From Membranipora membranacea (taxonomy: Eukaryota > Bryozoa > Gymnolaemata > Cheilostomatida > Membraniporidae): 64,000 bases of DNA. A program made the translations under genes and the position numbers. Each line of letters starts with the position of its first letter. Positions within the stretch are counted from its first letter, which is position 1. The notes beneath the pieces are model-generated. The model was not told the origin of the DNA. It saw nothing but the letters and a program-made list of their open reading frames with translations, and did not search any database. Shown here piece after piece: positions 49,801-63,458 of the stretch. The stretch lies in assembly GCA_914767715.1 (NCBI GenBank), contig OU612067.1, positions 21,860,162-21,924,161 on the forward strand, given 5' to 3'.

Positions 49801-52599
49801 TGCCTCCTTTCTTTTCTCCTCCTCTTCTAAAGCTTGCATTTCAGCCATCTTCTTTTTATATGCTGATGTCAAAAATTTCTCTTTGTCTTCAAATTCATCA
49901 CCCTCCGCTTCACGTTCCTGTTAGAGAAAATATTGAAACAAACATATAAGCGTGGGATTGTAAAGGTTCTTATTTCATCAGCGTACTGTTGATAATAGCG
50001 TCATGTCACTGGTAGCTTCATCATAACAACCCAACAGAAAGCTGCGCCACGAGTAGACTATATTACAATGAGTTAATTCCTTAAAACCTCTTAGCGATGC
50101 TCATGTTAATCACTTTTTGTTAGCAGCTTTTAAGCTAAATACACATGGTTATGCCTGTGGTTTACACAATTTTAACATACAACATATGTGGTTCTCTATG
50201 GTATTGGGTAGTCCTCAAAACTTAATCACAACCTCAACATCACAATCTCAGCGCTTTTAGTGGCATAACAACACAACAAGAGTATAAAACCCTTGGACAT
50301 TCGTCTGTAAATCACAGGTTGTGAATCTACTAGAATAATCTGATTTTCTGAATAGGGAGACCGGTAATGCTCAGTAACTCGAAAAAAGCAGACAGCTATG
50401 GACATTGACCTTCATATAAACAGGAGTTATAAAGTATGAGATAATCTTGAACACCTTCTGTACTTGCTGATAAGTAGGGCTTCCACTGTCATAGTGCTGG
50501 GATAGCGTTAATATTATCAAACATAGAGAGTGGTTTGAAACAGACTTACAGATAAGGATACCTACATAATAGACCTTAATTATATTATATAATCATTCAG
50601 TCATTATGTGCCAGCCTCATACCTTTTGTACTTTCTTCTCTGATCTTCTTTCATGCTCCTTCTGTCTCTTTTCAGCTGCCTTCATCAGCCCTCCAATGTA
50701 TCTAGACTGTCAATATAAGCATAAGTCATATTCAATTATTGCTGCATAGACTTTTCTCGGAAATCATAGCAATGTGACTCTTCGTGGACGATCAATGGAA
50801 TCTTACTTGATTCCAAGAGCTGATATATTGCTAGAGTGTATGGATCAATTTGGGAAATTGCTTTTTCTATGTGCATCATTGCAAGGTGCTTGGAGTTTCC
50901 TGGTCACTATATACGAAAAATCACATGCTATTTATGAGTTATTCTCTCTTTGACATGAAAGTTCAGAGAGTTGACAACTCCAAAGAGAAAATAAAATATA
51001 GAGCAGTTGTGTCCAAACTTCAGCCCCTTGTATGAAGTGTTAAGTCAGGTTGTGATTTTTATTCAAAATCTTGGGTTCATCATGATAACTGATTAAGTAG
51101 AAAGAGTGATTAATTTATTTTGATATTTCTTTGGTTCAACTCCCTCATTTGTTCAACTATACTTGTCATTATCTCTTGGTAGATGTCGGGCTAAAAGCAG
51201 AGGGTTACATCATTCAAATGTTTAGGCATCGTTGAGTAGCGTGATGTGCCTACACTGTCTACATGGCACATACATACTGTGATTTCCGGATGGCCAACTA
51301 TCTTGAATGTTGCCCGGAACCTAGAGTCTGGCCTCATTGTATTTCAGGACAAGAAGACAGTTTCATTTCCTATGATTTTTTTTCAACAGGTTTCGGATAC
51401 CTACCTTCTTTTCCACGGAATCTTTAGAATGGTTGAGTTTTTGTTTGTATTGTTCCTTTTCTGCGTTCTTCATGTCATCGTACAATTCATCGTAACAATA
51501 GACATTTGGGTCATCAGCCAGCGCTTTATCAATCTCCATTTGTGTCTAAATGAAGAGAAATTATGTCATTATCTAATTCTGTCATTAAAAATAAGTTGTC
51601 TTATGATTGCAATGTCACCGAACTTCGTTAAGCTTATATGCTGATCTTATTATCACAGCAAACATTGAAGCAAGGAGTCGTTTAGTATGACTCATTAATG
51701 TGATTGTGTAAGAATCTGGTTTCTCAGTCTAATTTAGGGTACTGCCCTAGACTCATTAACAGCCTTTGACCCAGTAAATCAACCAGTTGATTCACCATGT
51801 TGGGGACCAATAAAATTTACCAGAGATGGTATCTGAGAGTTTGCTGCAGACATGAACAAGACGTGCCTCAAGTCTCTCACCAAATTCGCACACTGATTGG
51901 CTAAATGAATGACTAAAAAAGCAAGAGATTTGAGCCAAGTGAATGTGAGTAGTTTGTCAGAAAAGGCCTCTTGCTCATTCTCATTCAAAAACTTGCTGGT
52001 CATTATATTTGATTGTGAAGATATTTTCTTACTGTAGGGAAACTGATGATCATCTTTATTTTACCTGTCTTTTGGTTTGATTTTTCTGTGAGGTGAGATT
52101 AATTTCTTTGTTGACAGCCGCCATCCCATCCTACATAAGACAAGATAACTGGTTGTGGTAATATACAAATACGACAAAGCTGAAGGGTGAGCGGGGGGGG
52201 GGGGGGGGGGGGGGTGGAGTCTCAGTGATTCTTAAAACAGATAGAAGATAGATTAGGCCTATCTCTCCACATGACCTACATTTTAAATTGGAAACTGAGA
52301 TCAGAACATCAAAATTGCAAATAGGTTTTTACAATTTTTTAAGAGGCATGTGTTGTATCAGTTTCAATACTTCGAAATCCTGCAGCACATTTAGACATAA
52401 AAATAATCATTATCAAGTCTAGGGTCGTCTGTCGCCTTTACTCTGTACAGTCTTATATTAAAAATAATAGGGGGGGGGGGGTCAAGTCAAGTAGAATGAG
52501 ATGAGCTTTACCTCTTCACTATCACTGTCGAATATACTGGCTTTCTTGAGGGGAACTGCTGCATCTTTGCTCTTCTTAGGAAGCCTAATAAGACCATAT
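46852..52599 (-). CDS. NSRP1: Nuclear speckle splicing regulatory protein 1
   Basis: NSRP1 (CCDC55) is a nuclear RNA-binding protein that affects splice-site choice. Nine minus-strand exons are seen: 52512-52599 (YGLIRLPKK), 52065-52130, 51405-51545 (TQMEIDKALADDPNVYCYDELYD), 50623-50706 (RYIGGLMKAAEKRQKEHERR), 49799-49917 (EFEDKEKFLTSAYKKKMAEM), 49169-49334 (ALDVTKHSDMSGFYRNL), 48310-48510 (an RS-rich RPRSRSRSHSRDR block), 47639-47706 and 46852-47060 (ending MSAKERYLARKAAKQGT, TGA at 46852-46854). The order and conserved blocks match the animal family. The total is about 380 residues, shorter than the mammalian protein because the RS region is small. The first exon is unresolved: a GGAGGCAAGTAAG site near 52733 could be a GT or a GC donor, but no in-frame ATG is visible. 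Exons 5 and 6 do not join in phase (two plus two bases), so a micro-exon or a one-base error lies between them. Confidence 0.93.
49694..49770. mobile_element. Small foldback in NSRP1 intron
   Basis: AGTCTAAGTGCTCAGACTGC pairs with a diverged complement ending ACACTTAGACT. The same AAGTGCTCAGAC word forms part of the inverted arms of the 61214-61712 element. Confidence 0.6.
52188..52214. repeat. Poly-G run
   Basis: An almost uninterrupted run of about 24 G in an NSRP1 intron (CCC-rich on the sense strand). Shorter G runs lie near 52471, 47568 and 47594. It could form a quadruplex or be an assembly-prone tract. Confidence 0.8.
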
Positions 52600-52739
52600 C
52601 TACAAAGAGGGATAGAATAAATATAATAGAATAACAGAATGAATAATATACAAATGCTGCATCCCTAAAGCAATGAAGAGGGAGTTCATTCATTGCCTCA
52701 AGAGTCAAGTCAATAAATTTAATATCACAAACTTACTTG

Positions 52740-54978
52740 CCTCCCGATTGATCCTAGGAGCCAGTTCGAGGCATATGGGAACACAAACAAAACAGCTAAT
52801 GTGTTTTTAGCTCCCTGTTTATTATGTAGCACTATCATAATATAATTAAAAATATTATTTGTTATTAGAATATATATTATTTATACTGTTACTCTTTGAT
52901 GATATGATCAGCAATCAGCATACATAGGTTGCATATAAACCATTGTATAATGAATAAAAAAAGCATATCAGCTAATATCTCCTCCCTGAAGAGAGAGCTC
53001 ATTGATCATTTGAATGAAAAAAGTGTTGAGGAGCTTGCAAATCATGAAACAAATTAGGAAATTTACTTTTTTGAGGGGGCTGCCATCTTTTTGCATTGAT
53101 AACCAAAGTTCTACTTCAAGACTTATCTTTAGTTGCATCATTTACTTAAAAATAGATCAGTAATAGAAAAAGCAATAGTTGAAAAGAAAATACACTGACA
53201 TCTAACAATTATGAACGTGAATTCTCAACATTTATCGTCATTAGATGATTGGTGATCATTGCTCTGAATACAACCAAGGAGCACAGCATAAACATTACCA
53301 GGTAATGACTAATACTCGTAAAACTACACTATAAACACTGACATCAATTCTTAGGACATGTCACAAGTGTTTTCAAACTCCTTGCTTGAAACAACCCAGG
53401 TGTCAAGAGATTAGTTATCTTCAATTATATATTATCAAAACTAGAGATCAGTTGTGTTATTCATGTACTGTACTGTAGGAAGGTAAGGCCTGCCTACCAC
53501 CCCAACATAATAATACATACACAGACAGAGTGAGAGTTGATTACATAACATAATATTAATTAACAAACAAGTACAGACTGTCTGTGAGTATGACATGAAA
53601 TTATGTAACTTAGTGTTGATATTGAACTAAGCAATTGGGTGTCTTACTCATTTAAACTGTGCACAGAAAATATATTTACAGTAAAGTGAGTGTGTTGCTG
53701 AATTTGATCAGTGAGAATGATTTGGAGAATAGATAAATATTTAGGTAAATTTATGAATTTGGAAAGTAAAACTTGTCTTTCTGTACAATAAATAAGCAGA
53801 AGTTTCCTAGTGAGTGTCTAGCTGCCGGCCTACTACTCTACTTTTGACATTCTGGCCTGGGTTTGTCCTGGCAACGGTCAATGATTGACTGTCACATATA
53901 CTTTTCCTTACTAGGGATCCTTATCAGAGGTTGGGTACTTGAAACAAGGGGGTCCTTAGGACTTACATGCCTTTACTCTGCCAGAACATTGGTATCAACC
54001 TGAAGTGGTTGATACTGGACATTGGCAAAGTTACGGCATGCAAGTCACAGGGGCCCATGCTTGAACCATACTTTCATTTCACCTGTTTTACCTACGTAAA
54101 GTTTACGTCTGGTTACTCGTTCTTGTTGGCCAAAGTGTTGACTCTGATCCACAAGTTGGATGCTATATTGCCACAATCTGGCTGTGCAACAAAATTGTGG
54201 GTCTGGTGGGGTTCAGCTTTGATGTTTCTTAAATAAAGTTTAAGTTAGTAATTTGTTGTAGGCCTGACAGTGTGACTTTAAATAATCATTAAAATCACCC
54301 TCTTCATTCATGACCCTCGCCAACGCTTATCAAACCTCGTGCCATCTAGACAGAGTCAACATCGACACTCTGCTAGGATGACTGACACTTAAATAAAGGG
54401 ACACAGAAAATACAGCATGAGTAGGCTAACACAGTTTTTTGAACTCCCTTCTTTTATCAAAGACATTTCAAATACATATCGATTTAAGTTTTTGCTTTAT
54501 ATATAACACTCGCTCTTATCATGATAGCCATGTCAACATGTACCATATGGAGCGGTAAAAACAGAGTAGATATTTATCTATTGACGTCAAAAATTGCGGC
54601 CACATAACTTTCAGTGCACAAGGTATATCGGTACTGCCTCTTCTCCTCATGGAGACGAAGCAGTGAATGGGCTCTCAGTCCACACCACTTTAGTGTAGAC
54701 TATTTATGAATGATTAGCAGGCGTGAAAATTGATTGTCACTTCAGTTTGCTTAATGCGGAAGCTATACTTTATGGCAGGTTTTCAGGTGTTCAATACATT
54801 CTGCTCACATATATCTATATCATGCTGACTGATTTAGATTACTACAACTTTGCAAGCACAAGGGGCCATGTCTAATATTTATAAAGTATTCTAATATTGA
54901 TCATGAGTCTGTCAATGCAGTATTTTTATCATCTTACAGATAGTCAATATTACCAAGGAGTAAGAAACTATAACTCCA
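52740..54978. promoter_or_regulatory. Head-to-head promoter interval NSRP1/copine
   Basis: The two genes diverge from this 2.2-kb interval, which must hold both start regions. I see no TATA box or CpG-rich island that would fix a start site. A 114-bp foldback sits at 53946-54059. The assignment rests on gene orientation only. Confidence 0.4.
53946..54059. mobile_element. 114-bp foldback, relative of 30426-31098
   Basis: The two arms carry GGACTTACATGCC and its complement with the GGGGCCCATG terminus seen in the larger element. Flanks read CTTGAAAC and CTTGAACC, a 7-of-8 match for an 8-bp duplication. Confidence 0.75.
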
Positions 54979-57900
54979 ATGGCAGTTCCCAATTTTCAGT
55001 TGGGACAAAACGCTGTCCCATCGTCTAAAGTGGAGATTAGTGTGGCTTGTAGGTGAGTTCTAGCAAGGAGTGTTACTCTTCGGTTCTAGTGTGTTGATCT
55101 TATGATTGTGACCAAACATTCTTTGTACAGATAATCCGACAGACATAATGCAAAAACTTCATCATAAATATAACCAATGAGCGGGTTGTTTCCTATTGCA
55201 TGCTCAAGAATTATAATACTGTCATGACTTCAACATAGTTATGGTGCAATTGTAGTGTGCAGCATTCTTTGTCAATGTGGAGATAGTTGTTTGAAGTTGT
55301 AACTAGACAATGTGTTGGCTCAGACCCAACACATTGGCCAGTCATGCTTGTTAGTTTCTATATGAACAATTAACTACACACCAATAACATTTATAACCTT
55401 TTATAACGCTTGATATGCTATGCTTCTTTACAGAAAGCTCCTAGATCGAGATGTCACATCAAAGTCAGATCCAATGTGTGTCCTCTATATGTCTGAGTTC
55501 GGCAGCACCAAGTTCAATGAGGTAAATTGGCATCGCTTTATTATTTTATTTTAAAGCCAAGTTAGCTAATCACTCTTAATTGGAGCTAATTAGTATTTAT
55601 TTTGGTATGCTGTTCCTTTTGAATGTACTGCACTTCTATGCGGTTGTTATACTTTTGCCTCTCTATTTCATCTTACATTTCACATGTAGGACTGCTACCG
55701 ATCTGACACACCCCCCTTTGGAAGTTGGCTCCCCATGCTGCTGTTTATTAAACTGCTATTTAGATATTGAGCTTTATATATATATTTATGGTGTCATATA
55801 TAACGCTATTATATATGATAATAAGATTCAATAAATACATATATATTCAATATTTATATTTATGACATAAAAATGTATTTAGTATGGTGTTACTGTACTG
55901 TTCTATATTTATAATGTGAAAATGTATTTAGTGTGGTGTTCTGTTACTGTACTTGCTATTGTTACGCCAAGAAGATGTCTATGTAAAACCATTTCAACTT
56001 CACTTATGACAGCTAACAAATAATTATTAAGATATTCTATCAAGTGATAGCGTATAAGCTCTGAATATTAATATATTCTGTCCTATTTTGCAGGTCGCCA
56101 GAACAGAATGCATCAAGGACACTCTTAACCCCGACTTTGTCAAAAAGTTTATAGTTGAATATCGATTTGAAGAGCAGCAGAAACTGAAATTTGTTGTGTA
56201 AGTGATAGATTCTTTGTATGATTTAAGTCAGTCTGGTATAACGTGTGTGTAAGAAAGTTCTGAGGCCAGCGGCGGACTGATAAATCAGTACAGGCTATGA
56301 CCAATGTCGGATTATTTTACTCGGGGTTGAAAAAAGGCCTAGTAAACCGCAGAGCAAGGATGTTATTTTCTTGATGACACTTTCCCAATGTTGCTAACCT
56401 GGGATATTGATTGCTAGAATAAAGTATATTGATTGCGAGATTAATTGTGCTGGTTTTCACATGATTGATTCAACTTCAACCACATGCTGAAATTATGACG
56501 AACCATGACAATCCCTGCTAGAGTTATTACAAGCCTATCCAATCCCAACTCAACATTTATGATCAGTTTCTGATTGTTGCTATGGCAAATAGTTCCACCA
56601 GAATGCATCTGGTGATTCATATTTTTATTTCCTGCTAAATCTACAATTTCCTTTTCTCAATAAGCCTCAATTAGGCTTATTGCACTCAGAGAATGTGGTT
56701 TCGTTGTGAGGGCACAACTCCAAAATGAAATAAAGATCATGTTATAAAAAGAGGTGTGGCTTATCGAGTGCAGGCTTCTCCCCCTTCCATTCTCCCTTGT
56801 TGCACTCAGAGAATATTTTAGTATTTTTATTCATCATATAGACAGTAGGGAAGAAGATCTTATGCACAGAATAAAATATATCATGCTTGCATACAGTGAG
56901 TGAATCTCCGCAGTGTTATAATAAATAGGTTTTGAATTTCAGTTTTTATAAAACATTTTTCATCTCCATTTTGATAAGAAATGGCTCTTTGAATTTTGCA
57001 ATAATACAAACATAATCATTGTCCTGTTTTATGGTATTTGTTATATTGTCCTGTTTTTTATACATTACCAGGATTGATGCCGATTCTACCTCACAGGCAG
57101 TCAAAGACCATGTAAGTCTCAGTCCATTTCTGCATAAATTTAAATTTGATTTAATTTCAATCAGGAAGAAATTGAAGTTCGAACCAGTTGAAAAATTCAA
57201 GGATAATGAGCTTATATGATATAAATAATAATAACAATACATGACACTATTTTAGACCACAGATAGTCTTCTCCTAATATCACACAGAAAGGGAACCATT
57301 ACTCTGACAGCGATTACCCTATCAGAGAATGTTTCAAGCTTCATCTAGACATTTTCTCAGTGACAGATATGGTTTCCTCGTTATCTCCCCCTGCATTTAA
57401 AAAAATTAATGCGGAAAGCATTTAATATAAACTGAAAGTTATCCCCCAGGCTCGGTGGTTGGATCACTATTTAATGGATATGATGAACGCAAAAAACCAT
57501 GATTTTCATAGAAAATGAGGAAGTTTTAGCAAAAAGTTCTGTTTAAGCTAGTGACTCAATTACAAAATCAGTTATTTGGAATCAGCTCTTAAAACATAAC
57601 ATAATATGATCAATATATATAATGTATAAAATGTTTATTTCCTCTTCTGTTTCACAGGATTATTTAGGGCAGTTTGAGGGCAATCTTGGAGAAATAGTGT
57701 CATCTGGCAGTACGACGAAACCTCTAAAGCCGTATAATGGTTCGGCTAACTGTGGCTCAATAATAAGTATGTGTTACTAATATCAACAGTCCTAGCCAAT
57801 AGAAAGTTCGAAATTCATACACCCCGATATAACCATCTATAAGTCTGATTTTATAAAATCTAATCCGATGAAACCATCGGGAAGTCTAATCTTATGGATG

Positions 57901-60900
57901 AAACCATGTATAAATGTAGGATAATTCCTAAGACAGTGTGATGCGGGCCAGTTAAGATTCAAACGTTCACCATACCAAAATTAATTGAATTTATGGTCAA
58001 ATTATGATTTTGCATTTGCGGTGAGATCTTGTCGCCTTATCAACATTGTTTCTGATCAGAGACTCACCAATGGTTAAGTAGGAATTTGTCACCAGAGATT
58101 AACCGTTGAAGATTGTTTCACCTATCCATGCTTTTGCAGTTAGGGCCGAGGAGATAATGGCCTGTAATGAGAACTTGTTTCTGAAGCTACGAGGCACTAA
58201 ACTGGACAAGAAAGATACGTTCGGGAAGTCTGATCCATTTCTAGTCTTTTACAAATCCAACGAAGATCAGAGGTAATCCAGCCCGGACTTTACAAGGGAT
58301 CACCCTTAAATTAACGTAGATGAGAAAAGGAGATATTGTGTGTTAATGGTTGCCCTAACAACTTTTGTGAATTTGGGAATTATCTCCTGCCAGTTTTAAT
58401 TTTTACCCGTATTTACCTCAACTTTTAGGTCGAAGACTAACCAGAAATTGAAAGTCCATTTATGCAAGTTTTGAATTACTATGGAGTCAAATTGTAGGTT
58501 TATCCATTTTGTAACTTTTAGCCTCTTTCAAATACATCTCTTGAAAAAGAGTACGCACTTCATGGCGGGCAAGTGGAGATTGCCAATACCATAACAGGCG
58601 ATGACTGAAGTGTGGTTGCAAGACTTGGTAGCCCATTTGTAACTATGAGTAGGACACACCTTAGTTGTAGGAATGCAAAAATATGCACACCACCGTCACA
58701 TACTTGGATATTGAGGGTCTCCTTACAACAACAAATTGCACCAGAGTATACAATAAACTTACTCAGCAAATCTACCTTGAAGTAAAACAAGTATGCGTTT
58801 TGACAGAAGTGAAATATTTGTGCTATTTTAAACACAAGGAAATAGTAAGGCCTTGTGCTTGAAGTTGCACAAATGTTGCAACATGTTTATCTCAATATAA
58901 CCTAAGTTGAATTGTTTGTAACACTAATGATGTTGTGGGTGTAAACTTAGCCAACTTCCTTTTTATGAATCAGATATGCAGTAAACATTCAATGTATAAA
59001 CATAAACGAACATGATCATGACCCGAAAAATTGGATAATTGGTCCGGTTTGAATATGGGCGTTAGGTTATCACCAAGTTTGATTGAGATTGTTTTATAAA
59101 TAGGAGGCTTTAGATACATATAATGACAAAGGAAATACATGTGCTTTTGCTTTTAAATCTAAGATCTTTAAACTGCAAAATAGGTGAAGCATATATTCCT
59201 AGGTAACAAGTATATTTATGTACATATCATACTGCTATTATATAACTTGCATATCTGTGTGTAAAACTTTGATAAAATTATTGATTGATTGATCGATCGA
59301 TATTGATTGATTGGTTAGCTATCACAAAGATTAAATGTTGCAAGTAAAGGATGCATTTATTTTGTCATAAAAGGAGCTTGCTACTGGAGTATTGAACTTG
59401 CATTTTAAAATGTATCTCATTGACCATAATGCACATTTACCTCATGATCCATATTTGCCTGAGGAAACAGTCTACTCAAGAAATCTTCTTGTGCACTTCC
59501 CGTTTGTTTGCTAACTTACCTATATATTTATGTGTTTGTTGAAGTTTCACAGCTGTACATAAGACAGAAGTGATTAAGAACACACTGGACCCCACATGGA
59601 GGGAGATGATGGTCAGTGTAGGCACTCTCTGTAATGGAGATAAAGCTAGGACACTCAAAGTAGAATGTTATGACTGGGATAGTGACGGAAGGTGCGTTTG
59701 TTTCTTATTACTTTATATTTGTCGACCAAGATACATTTAAAATGTGTCATGTGAGGTCGGAATGTACAGAAAAGTGTTCCAATGCTGCAATATATCGTAT
59801 AGCATCATCATCATAGTAAATCACAAAATCACGGTATTTGAAAAAGAAAGAGACTTCATGTACATTATCATTATTATTGAGATTATAAAAGAGACATGTC
59901 TACTAACATCAGTTTTCATCTACTGGCCATATTTGAAGAAGAGGTTTTTTAATCTCTACACGTTGGTCAGGTATTTGTTTATTCCTCTTCCAGATTATAG
60001 TAATTCAATCACAATTGATGGTTTGCCAATATGGTGAACTGAAGTATGTTGCCTTGAAAGATTTCAGCGACAAGTTTAGATTTGATATTGTTTTTTTTTC
60101 AAATACCCGACCGGATTACTTCTTCCTACTTGTTGCTTGCGTCACAGAGCACTATTGATAAATACTCAGTGAAAAATCCGTCATTACAACACCCTCCAGT
60201 TAAAGTACAAATAAACCGCTAATAGACTGTTTATGAGCGTAAATTTTAGCCTACTTTCGGAGCTGTCCTCTCTCCATTTCGCTGATCAATTGTTTTCCTT
60301 GCTGTCTAAATTCTTAGTATGATAATTTTAGGTATGGTATTCCGCTCAGTGTTTTGTATGTGGTTTTCTTATCAAATTTGCAGCAGGTAATAGCATCTAT
60401 CATTTACTCTTGATAAGTTCAACCTGTATGTATGGGCCTCATTAAGAGCGAAGAATCAGTAAGTCTAGTATGCTACTGCCATCGTTCTGGACTCTGCAGT
60501 TTCAACTGATTGACCCTCATATTAATATCTTAATACAATAAGATGAGAGACTGATAACCTCGTCGCAAAACTCGAATAGAGTATACCTTAAACTGATTGT
60601 AGGTGCTGCGGGTAGTTTGGTTTTATGTTTGAATTAAGATTGGCTCTTGATGCCCTACATTTAGTTGCCTCTCTTAGGGCAAAGCACAGTACAAACTAGT
60701 AGTATTACAGTAGGACCATTGCCCCGGCTGGGGGGGGAGGGGGTCGGACGGTGGGCAAGAGACTGGGGGACTCAGACTACCATTGAGTATAAGCAATAGC
60801 AAAATATCAAATATGGCTACATGTTATTAATTCCCTTCCTGTGTGGAACTTCTGATGGATCTACAATTCCACATATTTTTATATTATTGAGAGAACACTG

Positions 60901-63458
60901 GACTTCTCTATAATTAGTTGACTTGTAGCTTCATCCTCCTGTCCTATCTCAATATGTATCACTAATCTATGTATTGTATTTATATCCCTCAGCCACGACT
61001 TGATAGGCGTTTTCCTCACCAACGTCAACGAGTTAGCGAAGCACAGTGTGAACTTTGAACTTGTGAACCCGAAGAAGACTAAGAGGTAGAAATATGTCAA
61101 CTCCGGTGTGGTAAGATTTCAGCATCCATATTAGTCTAAAAACTGGCAGCATAAGGTCATCAGTTCTACAAATCATATACAAACTAGTTCAGGAATATTT
61201 AATTCAAGAGCACGCATAATGATCAGCTACAATCTTAACGGATATGACTATATGGATGAAGGCTCAAGTGCTCAGACAGCTCCATTGGGAGTTAGCGGCA
61301 TTACATTGTCAACCACCTTATTGGCCTCGAGAGTTGTCCCCTCCTTGTATTGGGTGGTTGATAATGAAATGCCACTAACTAGCAACGGAGCAGTTAGCAA
61401 AGAGTTAGCAAAGCGTCAACAGTTAGCAAAGCACAGTGTGAATTTGTGAACCAAAAGAAGACCAAGAAGAAGAAATATGTCAACTCTGGTGTGGTAAGAT
61501 TTCAGCGTCCATATCAGTCTACGTGCTCAGAAGTCTCCATTGCGAGTAAGTGGCATTACATCAACAACCACCCAATTGGCCTCAAGAGTTGTCCGCTCCT
61601 TGTTTTGCGTGGTTGATAATATAATGCCACTAACTTGCAACGGAGCCGTCTGAGCACTCAGACTACATCCATATAGTCGTGTCTGTTTAAGACTGTAGCT
61701 GATCATTATGCAGGCTTAAGAATTAAATATTATTCAAGTAGGTTGTATAGAATTTGTAGAACTGTTGACCTGATGCTGTCAGTTTGGTGTTGATTTTCAT
61801 ACACGCCTGCAGACAATGTCCCCTCTTGCTCGCTATTTTCCCACGTTTACCCGGGATAAAATTTTAAAATGATTGCAAAGTCTTCTTTTGGTTCAACCAT
61901 CTACTCGGTTTGACTTTGACACAACAAGATGACACAAAAATGCCTATTCGATGCCATCAGTAAATCTTACATAATATGTTTGATATGGAGTATGGGCTTT
62001 ACTGACTATTACCGAGTATGGGCCTTACTGAATATTACCGTCAGATCGCTGTATCCTCAATAAGATATTATGTCCATATCATTGAGGATGCAGCAACCTG
62101 ACGGTAATATTAAAGATATTGAACTAACACTGGTTGTGTGGCCGTGGCCGTCGGGCGAGGGGCAAAGGTCTGGGGGGCTCAGACTAGTTGTGTAACATTG
62201 AGAGAGTTTTTGATATTTGTCAGTGAAAATTTCATCACCAACCTCTATTTTCTCTTCCATTCTGCTTGTAGATACATGTAGACCATCCCAGGGTAGAGAA
62301 AAGTTACACATTTTTAGACTACATACAATCTGGGTAAGATAATCATACTATTGGCTCCATCTCAACATCAAATATATAATCATTGTGGTGTACCCAAAGA
62401 CCAAAACATGTTATAGTCAGGCAGTAACTTTTGATAAAGTTGTGTCAGATTTGCATGGTAAAAATATGCTCTACTCGACATGAATTACTGATGGTGGAAA
62501 AAGTGCCTCCCCATAAGGAAAGGTAACTCTCATTCTCTGCATTATGAGGTCACTATGATCAGGATATGCAATACAAGAGTGGATCATCATTTTACATAAT
62601 TTGTTATAAAATGCGTTGTTATATGGAGATTTGTAATAATCCATCATATGCGTTAAACAAGTTGGAGTTATGCACTCAGTTGGAATTATTTCTGTTGCTC
62701 AAACCTGAGGGTCTGTTTTACCAAGAATTTTTACATGTGTAATTCACGCAAGCTTGTTTTCGGATACACGAGCTTGTCAATCAAGAAACCAAATTATACC
62801 TAGGGTGGTTAGGTAACCCTCCTGTCTTCTGTACAATAGATGAGAAGATATTTTTCCATATCTATGTGGTCACCGCAATTGAATGTCATCTTTCTTACTT
62901 ACAAAATAATTCTGGCGATTATTATGTCATATTTTTCAAAAGGCTCCAAAGGAGCTCAAAACGCTGAAGTTTCATTTGCTTTGAAGTTATGAGCCGACCT
63001 TTGTTATAATCGCCCTCCCCTATAAAATAAATAGATCATTCGCAAACTCTTGAAGTTGTCCTCTCCCAACATATGAAATCATCACGTTTTACGTTGTTTG
63101 TCACTTTGGACACCATCTTGATTCGGAGTAGCATCCTCCTGACACTGGGAAAGGCGACCTCATATGGATGGTTTCCCGGAATGTTGCTTTTTGAATCCTG
63201 TAACCTCTCTGTTTAATTGAGATTGACCCTTCTGAAACACAAGAACAACATCTGTAGTCCAGCAGATAATCATTGCTATTATACTCAGCACTTGTTTTAC
63301 ATTTTCAGAGTTCAGCTCAATTTCACAGTGGCGATAGATATCACCGGCTCTAACGGTAAACCATCGAGTCCTCAGTCGTTACCTTACCTCGGCGCTCAGA
63401 TGAACCAGTATGTTACAGCCCTGAGCTCAGTTGGTACGATAGTACAAGATTATGACAG
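54979..63458 (+). CDS. Copine, exons 1-10, with in-frame stop in exon 8
   Basis: Copines are calcium-dependent phospholipid-binding proteins with two C2 domains and a von Willebrand A-like domain; they move to membranes on calcium signals. Exons: 54979-55052 (ATG start), 55434-55521 ([12 protein letters not shown]), 56094-56197, 57072-57111 (IDADS), 57658-57766 ([14 protein letters not shown]), 58140-58272 (second C2: [17 protein letters not shown]), 59545-59691 ([16 protein letters not shown]), 60993-61110 (HDLIGVF), 62272-62333 ([11 protein letters not shown]) and 63309-63458 ([18 protein letters not shown], the MIDAS DxTxS). All junctions are in phase. The acidic calcium-binding residues of both C2 domains are present. 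Exon 8 has a TAG at 61087-61089 just before KYVNSGV, which would end the protein after the C2 pair. The gene runs off the right edge. Family assignment is firm; which paralogue is unknown. Confidence 0.95.
61214..61712. mobile_element. Palindromic element carrying a copy of copine exon 8 end
   Basis: Outer arms begin GCATAATGATCAGCTACA on the left (61214) and end with the complement at 61712. Each arm includes an internally palindromic block of about 115 bp (61278-61393 and 61534-61647). Between the arms, 61396-61530 repeats the 3' half of copine exon 8, its GTAAGA donor and about 25 bp of the following intron, in sense orientation. The target duplication is not clear. Confidence 0.75.
62031..62111. 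mobile_element. 81-bp foldback upstream of copine exon 9
   Basis: AATATTACCGTCAG at 62031-62044 and its complement at 62098-62111 enclose a second paired block ATCCTCAAT/ATTGAGGAT. It is intronic and lies 160 bp before the exon 9 acceptor. Confidence 0.75.
62391..62552. mobile_element. Dispersed repeat, second copy
   Basis: Matches 46502-46644 over about 140 bp. It begins with TACCCAAAGACCAA, the complement of the other copy's right end. Confidence 0.65.

Noticed and set aside
52733-52790. NSRP1 first coding exon with start codon
   Set aside because: A donor-like site is present but neither possible donor gives an in-frame ATG; I left the 5' end open.
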